Positions 25,441-38,159 of a DNA stretch of 64,000 bases are shown here, in pieces. Below the pieces are notes generated by a model that had not been told where the DNA came from, did not search any database, and saw only the letters and a list, made by a program, of their open reading frames with translations. The DNA lies in NCBI RefSeq assembly GCF_025698545.1, contig NC_068569.1:22196001-22260000 (forward strand). Direction: 5' to 3'. The stretch's first letter is position 1. Each line of letters begins with the position of its first letter. The stretch is from Gossypium raimondii (taxonomy: Eukaryota > Streptophyta > Magnoliopsida > Malvales > Malvaceae). Made by a program: the position numbers and the translations under genes.

Positions 25441-25793
25441 TGTCTTCTAATTGCATATTACCACTTGAATTTTAAATTAATTTTTAAATTCATCCTTACA
25501 GTATCAATATTATAAGAATAAAATCCTTTCATTAGTCATCATGTCTGATCTTAATCTTATCTTACTTGAACTCGAATATGTGTTGAATAGTAAATGTATA
25601 ACATGAGTAAATTGATTTCATTATAAGGTTTTTTTTTTTTCATCTCATCTCTTGAATATTTCAGAAAAAAAGGAAGAGTCTAAACAATATAAATCTTATT
25701 TAGCTATAAGATTGCCAGTAGCATTGTCATAAGTTTAAGCTAAATAGAAATGAAACATCCAAAGACCTTAACATAGAAATTTAAGACAACTTA
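25441..25793. other. 3' spacer of arginase gene
   Basis: AT-rich sequence without coding signals between the pararetrovirus fragment and the arginase stop. It should contain the arginase 3' UTR. Confidence 0.5.
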
Positions 25794-28700
25794 TCATTTT
25801 GACATCTTAGCAGCCAGTTCTCTTACAAGCTTAGCAGCAACCATTGCAGTCATTCCATCGACGGTGTCACGTTGTGGATTGAACTCTACTACATCGGCAG
25901 CAACCAGATTTCCTTCAAGATTGTGTAGGATATTGAGAACATCACGAAAGGAAAGGCCTCCCGGTTCGATGTGAGATACCCCCGGTGCAAAGGCTGGATC
26001 AAGACAGTCCACATCTACTGAAATATACACACCCTTTACTCCTTCCCCTAGTTTCTGTCAAAGTACATTATGCATTATCAGTCTCAAATTCTAATTTTCA
26101 TTCACTTTCCATCAAACCAAACAACAGCTTTTTTAGTTTCCAATTCTAAAACAATCTATTTTAAAACTCTGGGAAACCATTTTCTGCAATGTATCACTAA
26201 GGAAAAGAGGAAGAGAAAATGAGAGGGACCAGGTTTTCCAAGAAATGACAGTCTTTTGAAAATGTTCGCATTTCGTATTGCTCCACTCCGAACCTTTTTC
26301 CTTGTTCGCGCCCTTCAGTTGTTATCGATCTGATACCGACCTACCATAATAGCACCCTCAGTCAATCAGATTGCAAAAAGAAAAAAGATACATCATCCCT
26401 TTCCTGCATTTTGGTGATAATATGTATATAAAATACTTCGAGAAAACTTAACAGACATTTTTAAATTTACCTGCAAAAGCCGCCTAGCATAACCACCCTC
26501 CATAATTCGAGCAAAAGAAGATGCATGTGAATACTTATTTCCTTCAAAACAATCGTAAATATCAGGATGGGCATCTAAATGAAGTATATCAACAGGTCCA
26601 CCAAGCTTCTCAGAGACCGCTCTTACAACAGGAAAGGATATCGAGTGGTCACCGCCTAAAACTAATGGGCGTAACGGATCCTGCAAAGTATGGACATAAG
26701 AAAAATTGAAACTAGCATCATGATAAATGGCTACCACAACACCAATGATCTTCCCTTGCTCGCCAAAAAGCTCAGGTGAGAAATATTTAACAGATCAAAG
26801 ACTTCTAAAGAGGACAACCGGAAAACTAGTGGAAAATCAAGATTCGACCTACTTCAACACATAGATAATGATGAGATTGTTTCCAGAACAAAGTTCAGCA
26901 GTTCGGATTCTGTATAAATCAAACTATCAAAGATCTACTTATGCAAGCAGTTCAACACAATAACAAACATATTAATCTGTCAACGTAATTCTGAATAAAG
27001 AGTTTAAACCAAAAAAACTAGTGGAAAGCAAGATTCAACCTATTTCGACACATAGATGATCACAAGATTGTTTTTGGAACAAAGTTTTCAGCAGTTCTAT
27101 TTGTGTATAAATCAAGAACTGTTTATGCAAGCAGACCACCACAACAATTATCCTCATAACGAATCAAAGTACTGAAGAAAGAAGCTAAACCAAAAAATTA
27201 GTGAAGAGCAAGATTCAACCTATTTCAACAAATAGATGATCACAAGATTGTTTCCAGGACAAAAATAAGCAGTTCAGATTGTGTGTAAATCGAAAGCAGT
27301 TCAACTTCAACATAACAACAATAATCATAATCAGTCAAAGAAATTCTGAACAAAGAAGCTAAACTGAAAGACTAGTGGAAAGCAAGATTTAACCTATTAC
27401 AACACGATCACAAGATTGTTTCCGGGACAAAGTTCTGGAGTTTGAATTGTGTATAAATGAAGACCTATTTTTGTAAGTAGTCCAACACAACAACTACTAT
27501 CACAATTAATCCATAGTAATTCAGATGAAAGAAGCTAAACCAAAAAACTAATTGAAAGCAAGATTCAAGCTATTTCAACACATAGATGATCACAAATTGT
27601 TTCAGGCACAAAGTTCAGGAGTTCGAATTGGGTAATCAAGACCTATATACGTAACCAGTCAAACACAACAACAATCATCATAATTAATAACAAATAATTA
27701 AGAAGAAAGAAGCTAAGCAACAACTCACCTCCTCCATTACTAGCTTGACAGATTCACTTATGACACTCATCAATCTATCATCATCTACACCACAATCACG
27801 TATTTCTTGGACAGGGACATCACCAACATCAGTTAGCACCCGTGGATCATTTAGTTCCTTGCCTGCAGGACCAAGGAACACGGATTGAGAATATTATTAA
27901 CAAGTTAGTTCTGGAACTGCTTATATTTTAGATTACAAATGTCAACCAAATCCGTTACAATGATGAAAAGAGTAGTGGAAACCTATATTACTTGGATTCT
28001 GAAGTAAGGGTGAGATACGGCTATGTGTGGGACATGAATATGTTTTAACTTTTCAAGTTTTACCATGTACTAAGAGGAGAATAACCTCACAATCATGTCT
28101 GAAAATATGTTGGGCACCAGTAATTCAAGAAAAATGAAGAGTCGGAACAAAATGATTAAAACTTTCTGACATCAGACATTCATGTCATAATGTCAGATGG
28201 AAGCAGCCAAATCAAGTGAAGAGATAGGAGTCAGTACCAATGTTGTTCTGACTTTTCATTCATTTTTCTTGAAGATCTCCTGTAAATGCATACCCAGACA
28301 TGAGTATATAGGGGATATCACCCTCCAAAACCATCAAAATACGTTGAAAAACTTTTAGAAAAAAACTAAACATATCCGTGTCAACCACATACCCATACCA
28401 GAGTCCAGAGCAACATGTCACTACCAACAATCAAGAAAAAAAAAAGACGTCTCTCATGCCAAGGATATATAATAACATCCATTACTGAAAGGAAGATGAA
28501 GAGCGACCTTCTTCAGTGGCTGAGTTAGTGCTGCCACACCAGATAGCCTCCCGAATACGAGGAGGAGCAAAAGCGGGTCCTTGAAGAAACGATGAATTAT
28601 GTCCTAAAGGAACTCCAAGCAGTGATGTTGATGCTAAAGCACCGCCCAAAGCACGCACAAGTTCTCCCTAGTAACAATATTATTATTATAAATTTCAAAA

Positions 28701-28901
28701 GCCTTAAAATGGAATGGAAAAAAACAATCAGTTTAACTTAAATAAATAAAAAACCTTGAGCTTTGCCCTCTCCCGAATAAGGGTAAGAGAAGCATCGATA
28801 ACACGATTTTGGCCCTTTTCTATCAAATCAGAAGGTATATTCGCGGCTTTTAGCTTTTGCAAATAATGAATTCCTCTTCGCACTACCCCCGAGCTCGACA
28901 T
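25794..28901 (-). CDS. ARGAH: arginase, mitochondrial type
   Basis: Hydrolyses L-arginine to ornithine and urea; plant enzymes act in mitochondria, using two manganese ions. Six exons join in phase: 28901-28755, 28667-28508, 27862-27729, 26680-26471, 26340-26230, 26054-25794. They give 340 residues, close to the 342 of Arabidopsis ARGAH1. All expected metal ligands are present: GGDHS (His159), DAHPD (Asp183, His185, Asp187) and SVDVDCLDP (Asp268, Asp270). GKELNDPRVLTDVGDVPVQE and the C-terminal AAKLVRELAAKMSK are also diagnostic. The start MSSSGVVRRG is chosen because it aligns with the family N-terminus; an upstream in-frame ATG at 28928 would add nine residues. The third intron carries a tandem repeat. 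Arginase activity links nitrogen recycling with polyamine and proline supply. Confidence 0.95.
26822..27728. repeat. five tandem copies of a ~175-190-bp unit within an arginase intron
   Basis: The 1,048-bp intron between exons 3 and 4 of arginase is mostly five head-to-tail copies, starting near 26822, 27014, 27195, 27368 and 27544. The shared core is 'agcaagattcaacctatttc' followed by 'acatagatgatcacaagattg' and 'agaagctaaaccaaaaaa'. Copies differ by roughly 15-25% by eye, so the array is not very recent. The last copy runs into the splice donor of exon 3 (27727-27728). Confidence 0.85.
28240..28415. mobile_element. MITE of the TGTTGCTTGGACT family in an arginase intron
   Basis: The left end reads TGTTGTTCTGACTT and the right end AGTCCAGAGCAACA, imperfect inverted repeats of each other that match the ends of the 10474-10606 element. 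Inside are 'catttttcttgaagat' and 'catatccgtgtc', shared with the other copies. It lies in the intron between arginase exons 2 and 3. A target duplication is not clear. Confidence 0.65.
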
Positions 28902-29200
28902 GTCTGCAAAAAAAGTTGTGAAAAACATTGATTGTGATCATCGATGATGAGGATGAGGATTTAATCAAATAACAAGTGATTCATAACCAATGAAAGATTA
29001 AAGAGGATGGGTTTTCCTAGAAAAAAGAAAGCAGTGGCATCTGTACCTTAAACTTGAAGATGAAGAAGAAACTTAAAAGCTTTAGGTTATTGAGTAAGAA
29101 ACAGGGGAATTGGACATGGAAAGAAGCAATGGGCAGGTTTCGTTGCTTGCGTGCCTTGTATGAACAGTCCCAGTCTCAAAATGTGAAGATGGGGGGTGGG

Positions 29201-29208
29201 CTTATAAA
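29201..29208 (-). promoter_or_regulatory. TATA box of arginase gene
   Basis: On the minus strand the sequence CTTTATAAG lies about 300 bp upstream of the arginase ATG, which would leave a 5' UTR of roughly 270 nt, possibly with an intron. It is the only good TATA-like element in that stretch. Confidence 0.5.
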
Positions 29209-32084
29209 GAATCGATAATTGGCGTAACGGAGATAAAGAGATGATTAGCGTAAGCTGGCGTAAAGATGGTGATTTGCTGAGTCACGTAGGATTATGATGA
29301 GGATGATTAGCAAATTCCGGGGCTATAGTGGAGTAAGTACCAAGGTCACGCGCTCCCATGCATAGTGCGGCGCTCAGACACGGACGCATTCACTCACGCA
29401 CCTCTATGCAGAAAAATATTCCGCACCACCCATGTAGGACGCTCTGTTTTTCTTTTAATAATTAGATTGGATTGAGAGAAGGTTAATATAAAATTCGTCC
29501 TTTGATATATTTAATAAATTACTAATATCGAAAAGATCAGAAAATTTTTAATAATCATAATTAAAAATGTATATTTTTATCATTTTAAAGTTGATATTTT
29601 TTATAACTTTTAAATGGTTAAATTAATTTTTTTATTTTTAAAGGTTAAAGTGTAATTTTATCGTATATTAATTTAAAATTTTATAAATTATAAAATAACT
29701 AATAATAAAACTTTCCATTTTAAAGAACGGAAGCTCCTATCAATCCCCTTTAGTTTTGCCCTTGAGAAACAACAATCTAATCGCTCAACTTTTAAAAATC
29801 AAATTTTGTTCTTGACGACTACCGCATCGATCTCTAACGATGACAACCTTTTTTACAGTGCTCTTTAATTTTACGAACACTATTACAATGCAATTATAAT
29901 AATAGAGAAGTGTAACGATGCTCACAAAATTAGATTTCGAGATGACGGTAAAGAAGATAAATCATTTGAGATTTGACATCATGTGCATCGCTAATGCAGT
30001 AAAACTCTTGCAATAGTTTCTTAGTTGAACAGAGTTAGTCACCAAGTTAACCTAATGATTGCGAGTTAGGGCAAAATTTTTGACAAATTGATATGGGTGA
30101 TGTATCTCTAATTTATTTTTAAATTTTTCTCAATGTTGCCAGTAATATTTGTTTGTCTTTTTCTTCTCCATTAGACTTGTTTGGTGCATTCTTCCAAATT
30201 TTTTTTTTAAATTTTGAATTATTTTACATATTTTAATTATAAATCTTAACTTATAAGAACCTAAAATATGTCTGCTTGAATCTCGTGTTATTGCCTATTG
30301 CCTGGGTGTTCACATTCCTTAAGAATAGTTTAGATTTGAATCATCGTTCTAAAAAAAACATATATGTTTTAATTGTATAAACAACTTCATATATCTTAAT
30401 TATGGTTTTTAATTAGATTAAAACCCTAAACCCTATCACACAAAGATATGTATGTAGAAAGCACAAATTTAAAATACGATGTATGTTTAAAATAACATAC
30501 AATAATTAATATATACAATAATAAATTTTACATATTAAAATGAAAATGTATAGAATATTGAAATGGAGTTTTGCATATTAAAATAAATGACTAAAATAAA
30601 ATTTTCAAAAATTGAATGGTCAAATAAATTATTATGTCTATATTAAAAGTTGATCAAACTTATATTTTTAGTTAAATTATTCACTATTAATTGAGGTAAT
30701 AAAGGTAATAATGTTTTTAATTTTTATTCAAGATAATAATCTCTACTAATTGATGTAATAATAAATATTTTTATTTTTAAACCGTTTGGCATTTAAATTT
30801 TCATGAGTTAATATTTGATATATTAGCCTTGTATTCTTTTTATTTTATAAGTAATTTTAAAATTTATTATGTGTTTTTTATATTTATTTTTTAATATTTT
30901 ATTATAGCGCATTTGAGACACTTGTCAACTTATTAATCATATTTATGAAATCTAAATATTCTAATGTGCACTAAATATTTTCCATTATTTCAACGGTTAT
31001 AAATGATTTAATAGCAGCCACGGCAAAGCAAGAAAAAAGTTAACTACACAGTAGGTTATCTTAAAATAGTGTCGTTTTATTTTAGTCACTTTAATTTTTT
31101 ATCAATTTAATCACTTTAATTAATATACTTGTTCGAATTAATTATTATCGTTAAAAATTTTATTAATTTCTTAACATATTACTGATATAACACATTAACT
31201 AATTAAATGACGATATGCGACACTTTTATTACTTTTAACTAAAACTTAAGTAACTCTCTTTTAATTATTTCAAAACATTTTTTTCTTCTCTGTATCTTAG
31301 AAATGGAGTCCCTGATTCTGTTTTTTTCTTCTTTTTTTTACATCTCCAGATGTGCACATTAATAGAGAGTAGTAAATCCTACCAGACATACAGTAAAACA
31401 GTATCACTATACGCAGACACCAATCCATCAGAAAATTACATAGACAACGAACCCTTTTTCATTGATGATGATACTTTTAAGGGTTTTTTACAAAATTATT
31501 ATAAAAAATAAAAAAATAACCAAAATATTATAAATTTTTTTATTTACCAAAATATTATAAAAAAATTCATTTATCAAAATATACCAAAAAAATAAAAAAT
31601 AGAAAAAAAAACTTGACAACAGCCTGATCAGGCCAATCACATTGACGGCACTAAAGGTGCCAAAGAGATTGGCGGCACCAATGGTGCCAAAAGACTAAAA
31701 TGTAATTATATGTAGTTTTAAGGACCTGACGTGCAAATTTACCATTTTGAATTTTGAAAGTGAATTGCTGTGTTGGGGCACTAAAATTGAAATGTGGCTA
31801 ATTGTCTTCTAAGCCCTCCTTATTTATTATTTTCTTTTTATTCCCCTTCAACTCACTTTTTTATTTAATAAACAAGCCCTTAACCTATTTTTGTAGTTAA
31901 ATAAGCTCTTAATATATGATTTTTACTCATAAAAGTCATTTATTTTATTATTAAAGTAAATATATTTTACCTAAAGTAAAACTATTTAAAAATTATAAAC
32001 TAATTAGTATTTTATGTATTATTTTGGTAATTTGATGAGAATAGTTTATTTAAAAATTTACTAAATTTGATGAGAATAGTTTAT

Positions 32085-32597
32085 AATTATAATTTATTTT
32101 TCTATTTGGGTTACATTTATGGGTGATCAGTTTTATTATTACTTCGATTTTCAATAAGGCATGTCCGGTATTTCTATTATTATTTTAATTAGAATTCTCT
32201 CATTTATGGGTGATCGGTTTATTATTACTTCGGTTTTCAATAAGGCATGCCTGTATTTCTCTTATTTTTAATTAGAATTCTCTCATTTAATAACTCTATT
32301 TTAATTTTAAAAGATTAAATTAAAATAGTTTACTTGATTTTTAAATTAAAATAGAGTTATTAAATGAGAATAGTTTATTAAATTCAAATAGAGTTATTAA
32401 ATGAGAATAGTTTATTAAATTAAAATAGAGTTATTACTTAATTAGAATTCTAAGTATATTAATTATCACTTAACTAATATTAGATTTAATTAAAAAATTA
32501 ATAGAAATATCAGGAATGCCTTATTGAAAAACCAGAAGTAATAATAAAACTGATCACCCATAAATGTAACCCAAATAGAAAAAATAAATTATAATTT
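32085..32597. repeat. inverted repeat with ~95-bp arms and internal duplications
   Basis: The arm at about 32085-32178 ('tctatttgggttacatttat...tcaataaggcatg') is repeated in inverse at about 32501-32597. Inside, an 87-bp unit is directly duplicated (32114-32200 and 32201-32283). A 37-bp unit 'agagttattaaatgagaatag...' occurs about 2.5 times at 32349-32443. The arrangement could be a foldback element, but no target duplication was identified. Confidence 0.7.
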
Positions 32598-34134
32598 TTA
32601 ATAAAAGTAGGGCTTACTTTTTCTTTTGCCTTTTTTTTTTTAAGTTTGAGGGTCTTTTTGATGCATTTTGAAAGTTCGAGTATCCAATTAAGTGCAAAAA
32701 AAAAAGTGGGGGCTTAAATTTTTTTTAAAGGTTTAAATGCCTTTTTGATGCATTTTGAAAGTTCAAGTACCCAAATGTGTGTTAAAAAAAAAAGAAGCAA
32801 GGGCTTAATTACTTTTTTTGAAGAAGTTTGAGAGCTTTTTGCACCCTTAAGCTTATTCTTTAATTTAATCAATTTTTATTTCTCGTACTTTTAAAATTTT
32901 AAAATTTTAATTTTGACCCAAACAATTGCAGTTAAATCTAATTGGGTCATTCTAAATTTCTATATTTTTCAAATTTTAAAATTTTATCCTTAATGCAAAT
33001 GAGTAAATGATAGTTAATAACTCATTAACTGAAATTTTAGTAATATATAGAAATAATAAGTGACATGATATTACATATATGATAATATGTTTGTCGTATC
33101 AAATTTTAAAAATAGTAAAACTTAACGGTTATCATTTAGTGAAAATTGAAATTTTAATATTTAAAAATACAAAATAATAAAATTTAAAAATAAAAACTAA
33201 ATTTATAACCTTTTCAGAAGCAAAATTTAAACTTATTAAAAGTTTACAAAATACTTGTATGGAGTATTGGGATGATTTTTGTCACCGTAACAATTTAGAA
33301 AAATAATTTCATATTAAGAATTTATTAGTCATGAAATCAATATATTTAAATGATATTGAAATTAAAATATAGTTTCTATTATACTAAAAAAATATTATTT
33401 TTTAATAAATTTTATGTTAAGTCAAGTGTTTGAATGTATAAAATATATTAACAGATTATTGTATTGTTTGATAAATTGAAAAATTAAATATGAATAATTA
33501 AGTGTTAGAAATTAAGTATTAAATTTAAGTTATAAAATTTGTTTGGTATATTACTTAAAATTAAGTATATAATATAATTAGATCGTTTGATAAATGTAAA
33601 TTTTAAGTTATGAAAAAATATTTAAATTATCAAGATTGATATAAGTTTAGTATAGTTTAGAACCCTAATAATAATTAAGAGTAGAATTTTATTTCATTTA
33701 TACTTATTATATCTATAAATATAGATTTTGGAGAAGTACAGAAACATCGCTATTGATCAATATTATTAAAGGCTTCCCAACAATTCAAGTAGAAAGACTT
33801 ATTTATATAGTGTTACTCGAAGAAAATTATAAAGCATACATGTTGGCTTATAAAAAGAAAAATAAAGAAAACTAAAAACATAAAATAGTTTTCCTATAAA
33901 ACCCTCCATTTCCCTTATATAGAAAAGGTTAAAATCAATTAAAAATAAGTGACTAAAATGAAAACTTATTAAAGTTGGGTAACTAAAATAAGTGTACAGT
34001 AATATTGAATCAATGGCGAGTAACCAAAATGAAAACAATTTTTAATGATAGTGCCTAAAATACTTATTTTATTTCCAATTCTTTTCTATATATTTTGCGT
34101 AAAATAGTTAATGTTGGGTTCGATTGAAAACTTA

Positions 34135-34222
34135 GGGTGAGTTTGAATAGGCTATGGAGTGCGGTGCATTTAGTTTACTTTTTATCTCACACTATCGTAT
34201 TTAATATCACCGCCATCTTTAG
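34135..34222. mobile_element. truncated Harbinger-like MITE copy
   Basis: Starting after TTA, GGGTGAGTTTGAATAGGC and the following 'gcggtgcatttagtttacttttt' match the left part of the intact MITE at 35425-35574. The right terminal repeat is missing. Confidence 0.65.
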
Positions 34223-34800
34223 TTTGGGTGAGTATTTCAATAATGTCTTCTGTCGTCAAAAATTGTGTTCTAATGATTTTTTTAATGAATTCTTGAATTT
34301 TTCATTAGTAGAGTTGTTTGATAAATAATAAAATAAATATATTTACGATTAAGAAAATAATATTTAATATTCTTTGAATATTTGAGTTAAAATTATCCTG
34401 TGTTAAAAAGTAATTAGTTAATAACAGCGAGATAATGTAATTAATAAAATATAGTTTAGTCATAAAAAGAATTAGAATAAAGCATTTTTATAATTTAAGC
34501 GGAGAAGAAAACTGAATCGGAAAAAAAAAATCTGAAAATAAAGGTAAAAATAAAAGCGAAGCATATTCTCACTCTATTCGAGTAGCGAAGAGTCATTTTC
34601 AGTTCCCTAGCTGTATTGTGTGTCTAGTTTCTTTTCATCTTTTAACATTTCTATTGATAATCAAATCCATATAATCTGTTCAAGGTTTTCTCTTATCATC
34701 CTGATTTCTCCTTTTCTTTCTTCCAAACGGGACTGTTGTTTGGAAAGAAAGAAAGAAAGCAAAAGAAGATCAAGTGACTGACTGACTTTTGAGAAAAAAA

Positions 34801-37619
34801 ATGGATCTGTGGGCTGTCCACTTGAAGAACGCAAACCCTGGGAATCCTCCTGCTTCTGCTTCTTTGTTGTTGAAGAGGAATTCGATTCCTGAAAGACCCA
34901 ATTCTTGTAAGGTTTCCAACTTCGGAGTTCTTCCGATCGGGGTTTCAAGAACATGCCTCCCTTCATCTTCCATTCGTTCTTTCACCGTTACGTCTATGGC
35001 TAAGAACAATAATCACGATAGTTCATCATCCCCTTCTTCTGGTATGCCTTTCTTTTCTTCTCATGCAAATTTAGGAAGAATCATGGCTTTTGACTTTCTT
35101 TTTTGAAAAAGAAAATTTCAGTCATTAGTTCTGTGTAATTTGTAATTTATATGTTTGGGTTCTTGAAGCTACTTCTTGTTGAATTCTTGAACGTGATTAA
35201 GGATGATTACCCTATGTTTGGATTGGATTGGAGTGAGTGAGGGGAAGGGAAAGTAAGGTGTTATTTTGAAACTTATGGAACAATGGTAAACTCATAAAGA
35301 TCACTGATTTGATATACTAGTCTTAATTGTGGAATTGTTTATTGGGATTTCAGTTTGTTCTATTCTATGGAATATTTATTATTGCCACAGGTAATGTTAT
35401 TGTATTAAAATTTAAGTTATTTTAGGGTGGGTTTGGATGGGCGATTGGGTGCGGTGCGGTGCGTTTAGTTTACTTTTTGTCTCACACTACAGTATCGCTA
35501 CAATAATTAATATCACCGCTACCGCTATTTTTACACTAACAGCAGGTAAACGCACCGCCCATCCAAACTCACCCTTAGTCCAACTGTTGAAGCTTTTTCT
35601 CAAATCCTTCCAAATGTGATTTCAACTGTTTGTTGTGTCACTTTTTAAAGAATGGTAAGTAATAAGGACGTACAAATCTGTTCTTTTCGTACACTATGTT
35701 TGGTTGGAAGGAAGCTCATGTATCTATTCTTTTTTCCCCATCTTGTTCTATATCTAAAATAAGCATTAGTTCATTTAGATTTTCTTTTTTTTTTTGTAGG
35801 GGGGGTGATTTAAAGGTGGGTGTGGGGGTTTTTAGGGTTTGAACCATGCTTTTATGTCTCACAAGCCTCATGTGGCTAGGCCAAGAGATCATTGCCTAAA
35901 TTCATTTAGATTTGGTGAATACTCTCACTGCAACTTTTCCTTTAATTTTGGCCTTATATAATTTATTGGTCCCTCATTCCTTCTTTGTTTCCTTGTTTCA
36001 TCTTGTTATTATGACTTGGTGTAACATACCAATACATAAGTTGGCATTTTAGAGTTCTTGCAATTTGAATTTTTACGTAGTTATTGAATGTTTGTGGTAA
36101 TTTATCCAGGAAATGGTGATCAATCTATTCCTGACCGGGACAGTTCAAGAAGAAATAATTCTTCAGAGAGCAATAAATCTAATGGTGATGCTTCTCAGAA
36201 GTTCCTTGATGTAAACACAAACTGGAGGGAGTTCAGAGCAATGCTATATAACAACTACCAGGTGATGTTTTTCTTCTATGTACCTGATGCTTCTCCAATA
36301 TTGAGGGATCTTGCTTGGATTCAGTTGTGTGTTGGCTATTTCAATAGTTCTGTCTTCTTCTTTATATTCAGTTTATTATACTGTTTTCTTCTTGGATTCA
36401 CAAGATAGCCGAAGGTCCAATGTCAATAACTTCCATTTTATGATTCTTCTCATTAGTTAAGACATTACTAGAGAAAAACCATTACGATTTCATATAGCGT
36501 ATTAATTAGATTAGTTATTATGTTCTTACTCTTCATTTTCATTGAAATACCTGTGTTTGGAATTGGTGTCTGAGACCTTGGTGTGACTGTATGAGGATAT
36601 GACTCAAAGGATCCCTCAAATACATGGAAGAAAAATTGACTATACCCTTGTTGGAAAGAATCCCGTATTTGACACTAACATCCAAGTCCAAGTTGATATA
36701 GATGTCTAATTTTGTAAACTTGAAGCTGAATCTGGTCATATTGGTAGAACTCTATTGCTTTTTTATCATTTTCTGCCTTGGATATGCTGCATTTGGAAGC
36801 AAAACCTGTATGCTTAATTGCAGGGTTATTATTAGGTTTTTTCGATGTCAATTGACCTTTTAGGAACATGACAAGCATTGCAAGTGATGTGCAGAAAATT
36901 TGGATGCTCTATAGAGACATTTTAACTTTTGTGTAAATTTTTAACAGGTGGAAAAGACAGATTCCGTTGCTCAAGGTGGGACACCTCATGTGTCAAAACC
37001 TCTTGGCCCGAAATGGGCTCACCCACTTTCAGTGCCAGAGACTGGCTGTGTTCTTCTTGCCACTGAGAAGCTTGATGGAGTTCGCACCTTTGAACGCACG
37101 GTGGTTCTGCTTCTCAGATCTGGAACCAGACATCCACAAGAAGGGCCATTTGGGGTTGTTATCAATCGCCCACTTCACAAGAAGATCAAACACATGAAAC
37201 CCAATAATAATGAATTAGCCACTACTTTTGCTGACTGTTCCCTGCACTTTGGGGGGCCTCTTGAAGCGAGTATGTTTCTTTTAAAAGTGGGAAAAAAGTC
37301 GAAGATTGGTGGGTTCGAAGAGGTGATTCCTGGCCTCTGTTTCGGTGCTCGAAATAGTTTGGACGAAGCTGCAGAGCTGGTGAAGAGAGGAACACTCAAG
37401 TCAGAGGATTTCAAGTTCTTCGTGGGGTATGCAGGATGGCAGCTGGATCAGTTGAGAGAGGAAATCGAATCAGATTATTGGCATGTGGCTGCATGTAGCC
37501 CGCATCTGATATTCGGAGATTCTTCTGACAGTTGGTCAGAAAGCTTGTGGAAGGAGATTTTGCAGGAAATGGGTGGTCACTACTCAGAATTAAGCAGGAA
37601 GCCTAAGGAAGATATATAG
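34801..37619 (+). CDS. plastid-type AlgH/DUF179 (UPF0301) family protein
   Basis: Three exons join in phase: 34801-35041, 36110-36261, 36948-37619, giving 354 residues. The C-terminal two thirds match the AlgH/UPF0301 fold found in bacteria and plastid-bearing plants (Arabidopsis At3g29240/At1g33780 type). Signature segments are ETGCVLLATEKL, FGVVINRPL, FGGPL, PGLCFGARNSLDEA, KFFVGYAGWQLDQL and DYWHVAACSPHLIF. The N-terminal 70-80 residues are Ser/Asn/Arg-rich (VSRTCLPSSSIRSFTV), as in chloroplast transit peptides, followed by a low-complexity Ser/Asn linker in exon 2. The biochemical role is unknown; bacterial AlgH was once taken as a transcription regulator. The first ATG at 34801 follows an A-rich leader. 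Intron 1 contains a MITE. Confidence 0.92.
35425..35574. mobile_element. 150-bp Harbinger (Tourist)-like MITE
   Basis: The element starts GGGTGGGTTTGGATGGGC and ends GCCCATCCAAACTCACCC, near-perfect terminal inverted repeats. TTA flanks both sides (35422-35424 and 35575-35577), the 3-bp target type of PIF/Harbinger elements. It lies in intron 1 of the AlgH-like gene, far from the splice sites. Confidence 0.85.
36545..36700. repeat. degenerate copy of the TGTTGCTTGGACT MITE family
   Basis: The second intron of the AlgH-like gene contains 'gaggatatgactcaaaggatccctcaaatacatgg' followed by 'cccgtatttgacac', phrases shared with the copies at 6600-6960 and 28240-28415. The terminal repeats are not preserved. 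Confidence 0.5.
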
Positions 37620-38034
37620 TGGGGGGTACCTAACAGGTAAAAATGTAATCACCTAATGGATGAATATAGAATTAAGATGTTGGGTATTGAATCAGGTATT
37701 TCTTAAACTATAGATGTACAGAATATTATTAACTGCCTTCTTTAGTCAATTGATCTTCTTTCTTCTCTTTTCAGAGTCTGCTATCTAACCCTAAAACCAG
37801 GAAAATACTAATCATTCTTCTTTTCTCTTCTCTTCAAGAATCATCTGGTCTTGTGGTATATTGTATATACCGAGAACTGGGCGATTAATGATCCAATAGA
37901 AAATAATTAAAAATGAAAACATTTTTACAAAAAATCAGTTTGTGTTTTTTTTAATAAAATGATAAAATTTGAACTTTTAATCTTTTATTTCATATATTAT
38001 AAACATTATACCACTAAATCAATTTTTTTTTCAA
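37620..38034. other. 3' spacer of AlgH-like gene
   Basis: Holds the expected 3' UTR, then AT-rich sequence without coding signals, up to the left arm of the pararetrovirus inverted repeat. Confidence 0.5.
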
Positions 38035-38159
38035 AAGATGATATCATTTCTACCAAAAGGAAAAAATACTCCTGTTATGAATAAGATATTTAGATTATAT
38101 TTATATAATAAAGTTCAAATATTCTACCAATTGATTTATTTAGAAAATTGATGGAGCTA

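Larger units (their letters stand above)
29230..34560. other. 5.3-kb AT-rich intergenic region with repeats
   Basis: No gene was found between arginase and the AlgH-like gene. Around 31490-31580 a unit like 'ttaccaaaatattataaaaaaatt' is repeated about three times. At 31640-31700 two short blocks share 'ggcggcac(c/t)aa(t/a)ggtgccaaa'. At 32630-32800 'cctttttgatgcattttgaaagtt' occurs twice. A separate inverted repeat is listed at 32085-32597. These look like remnants of one or more non-autonomous elements that I cannot classify. Confidence 0.5.
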
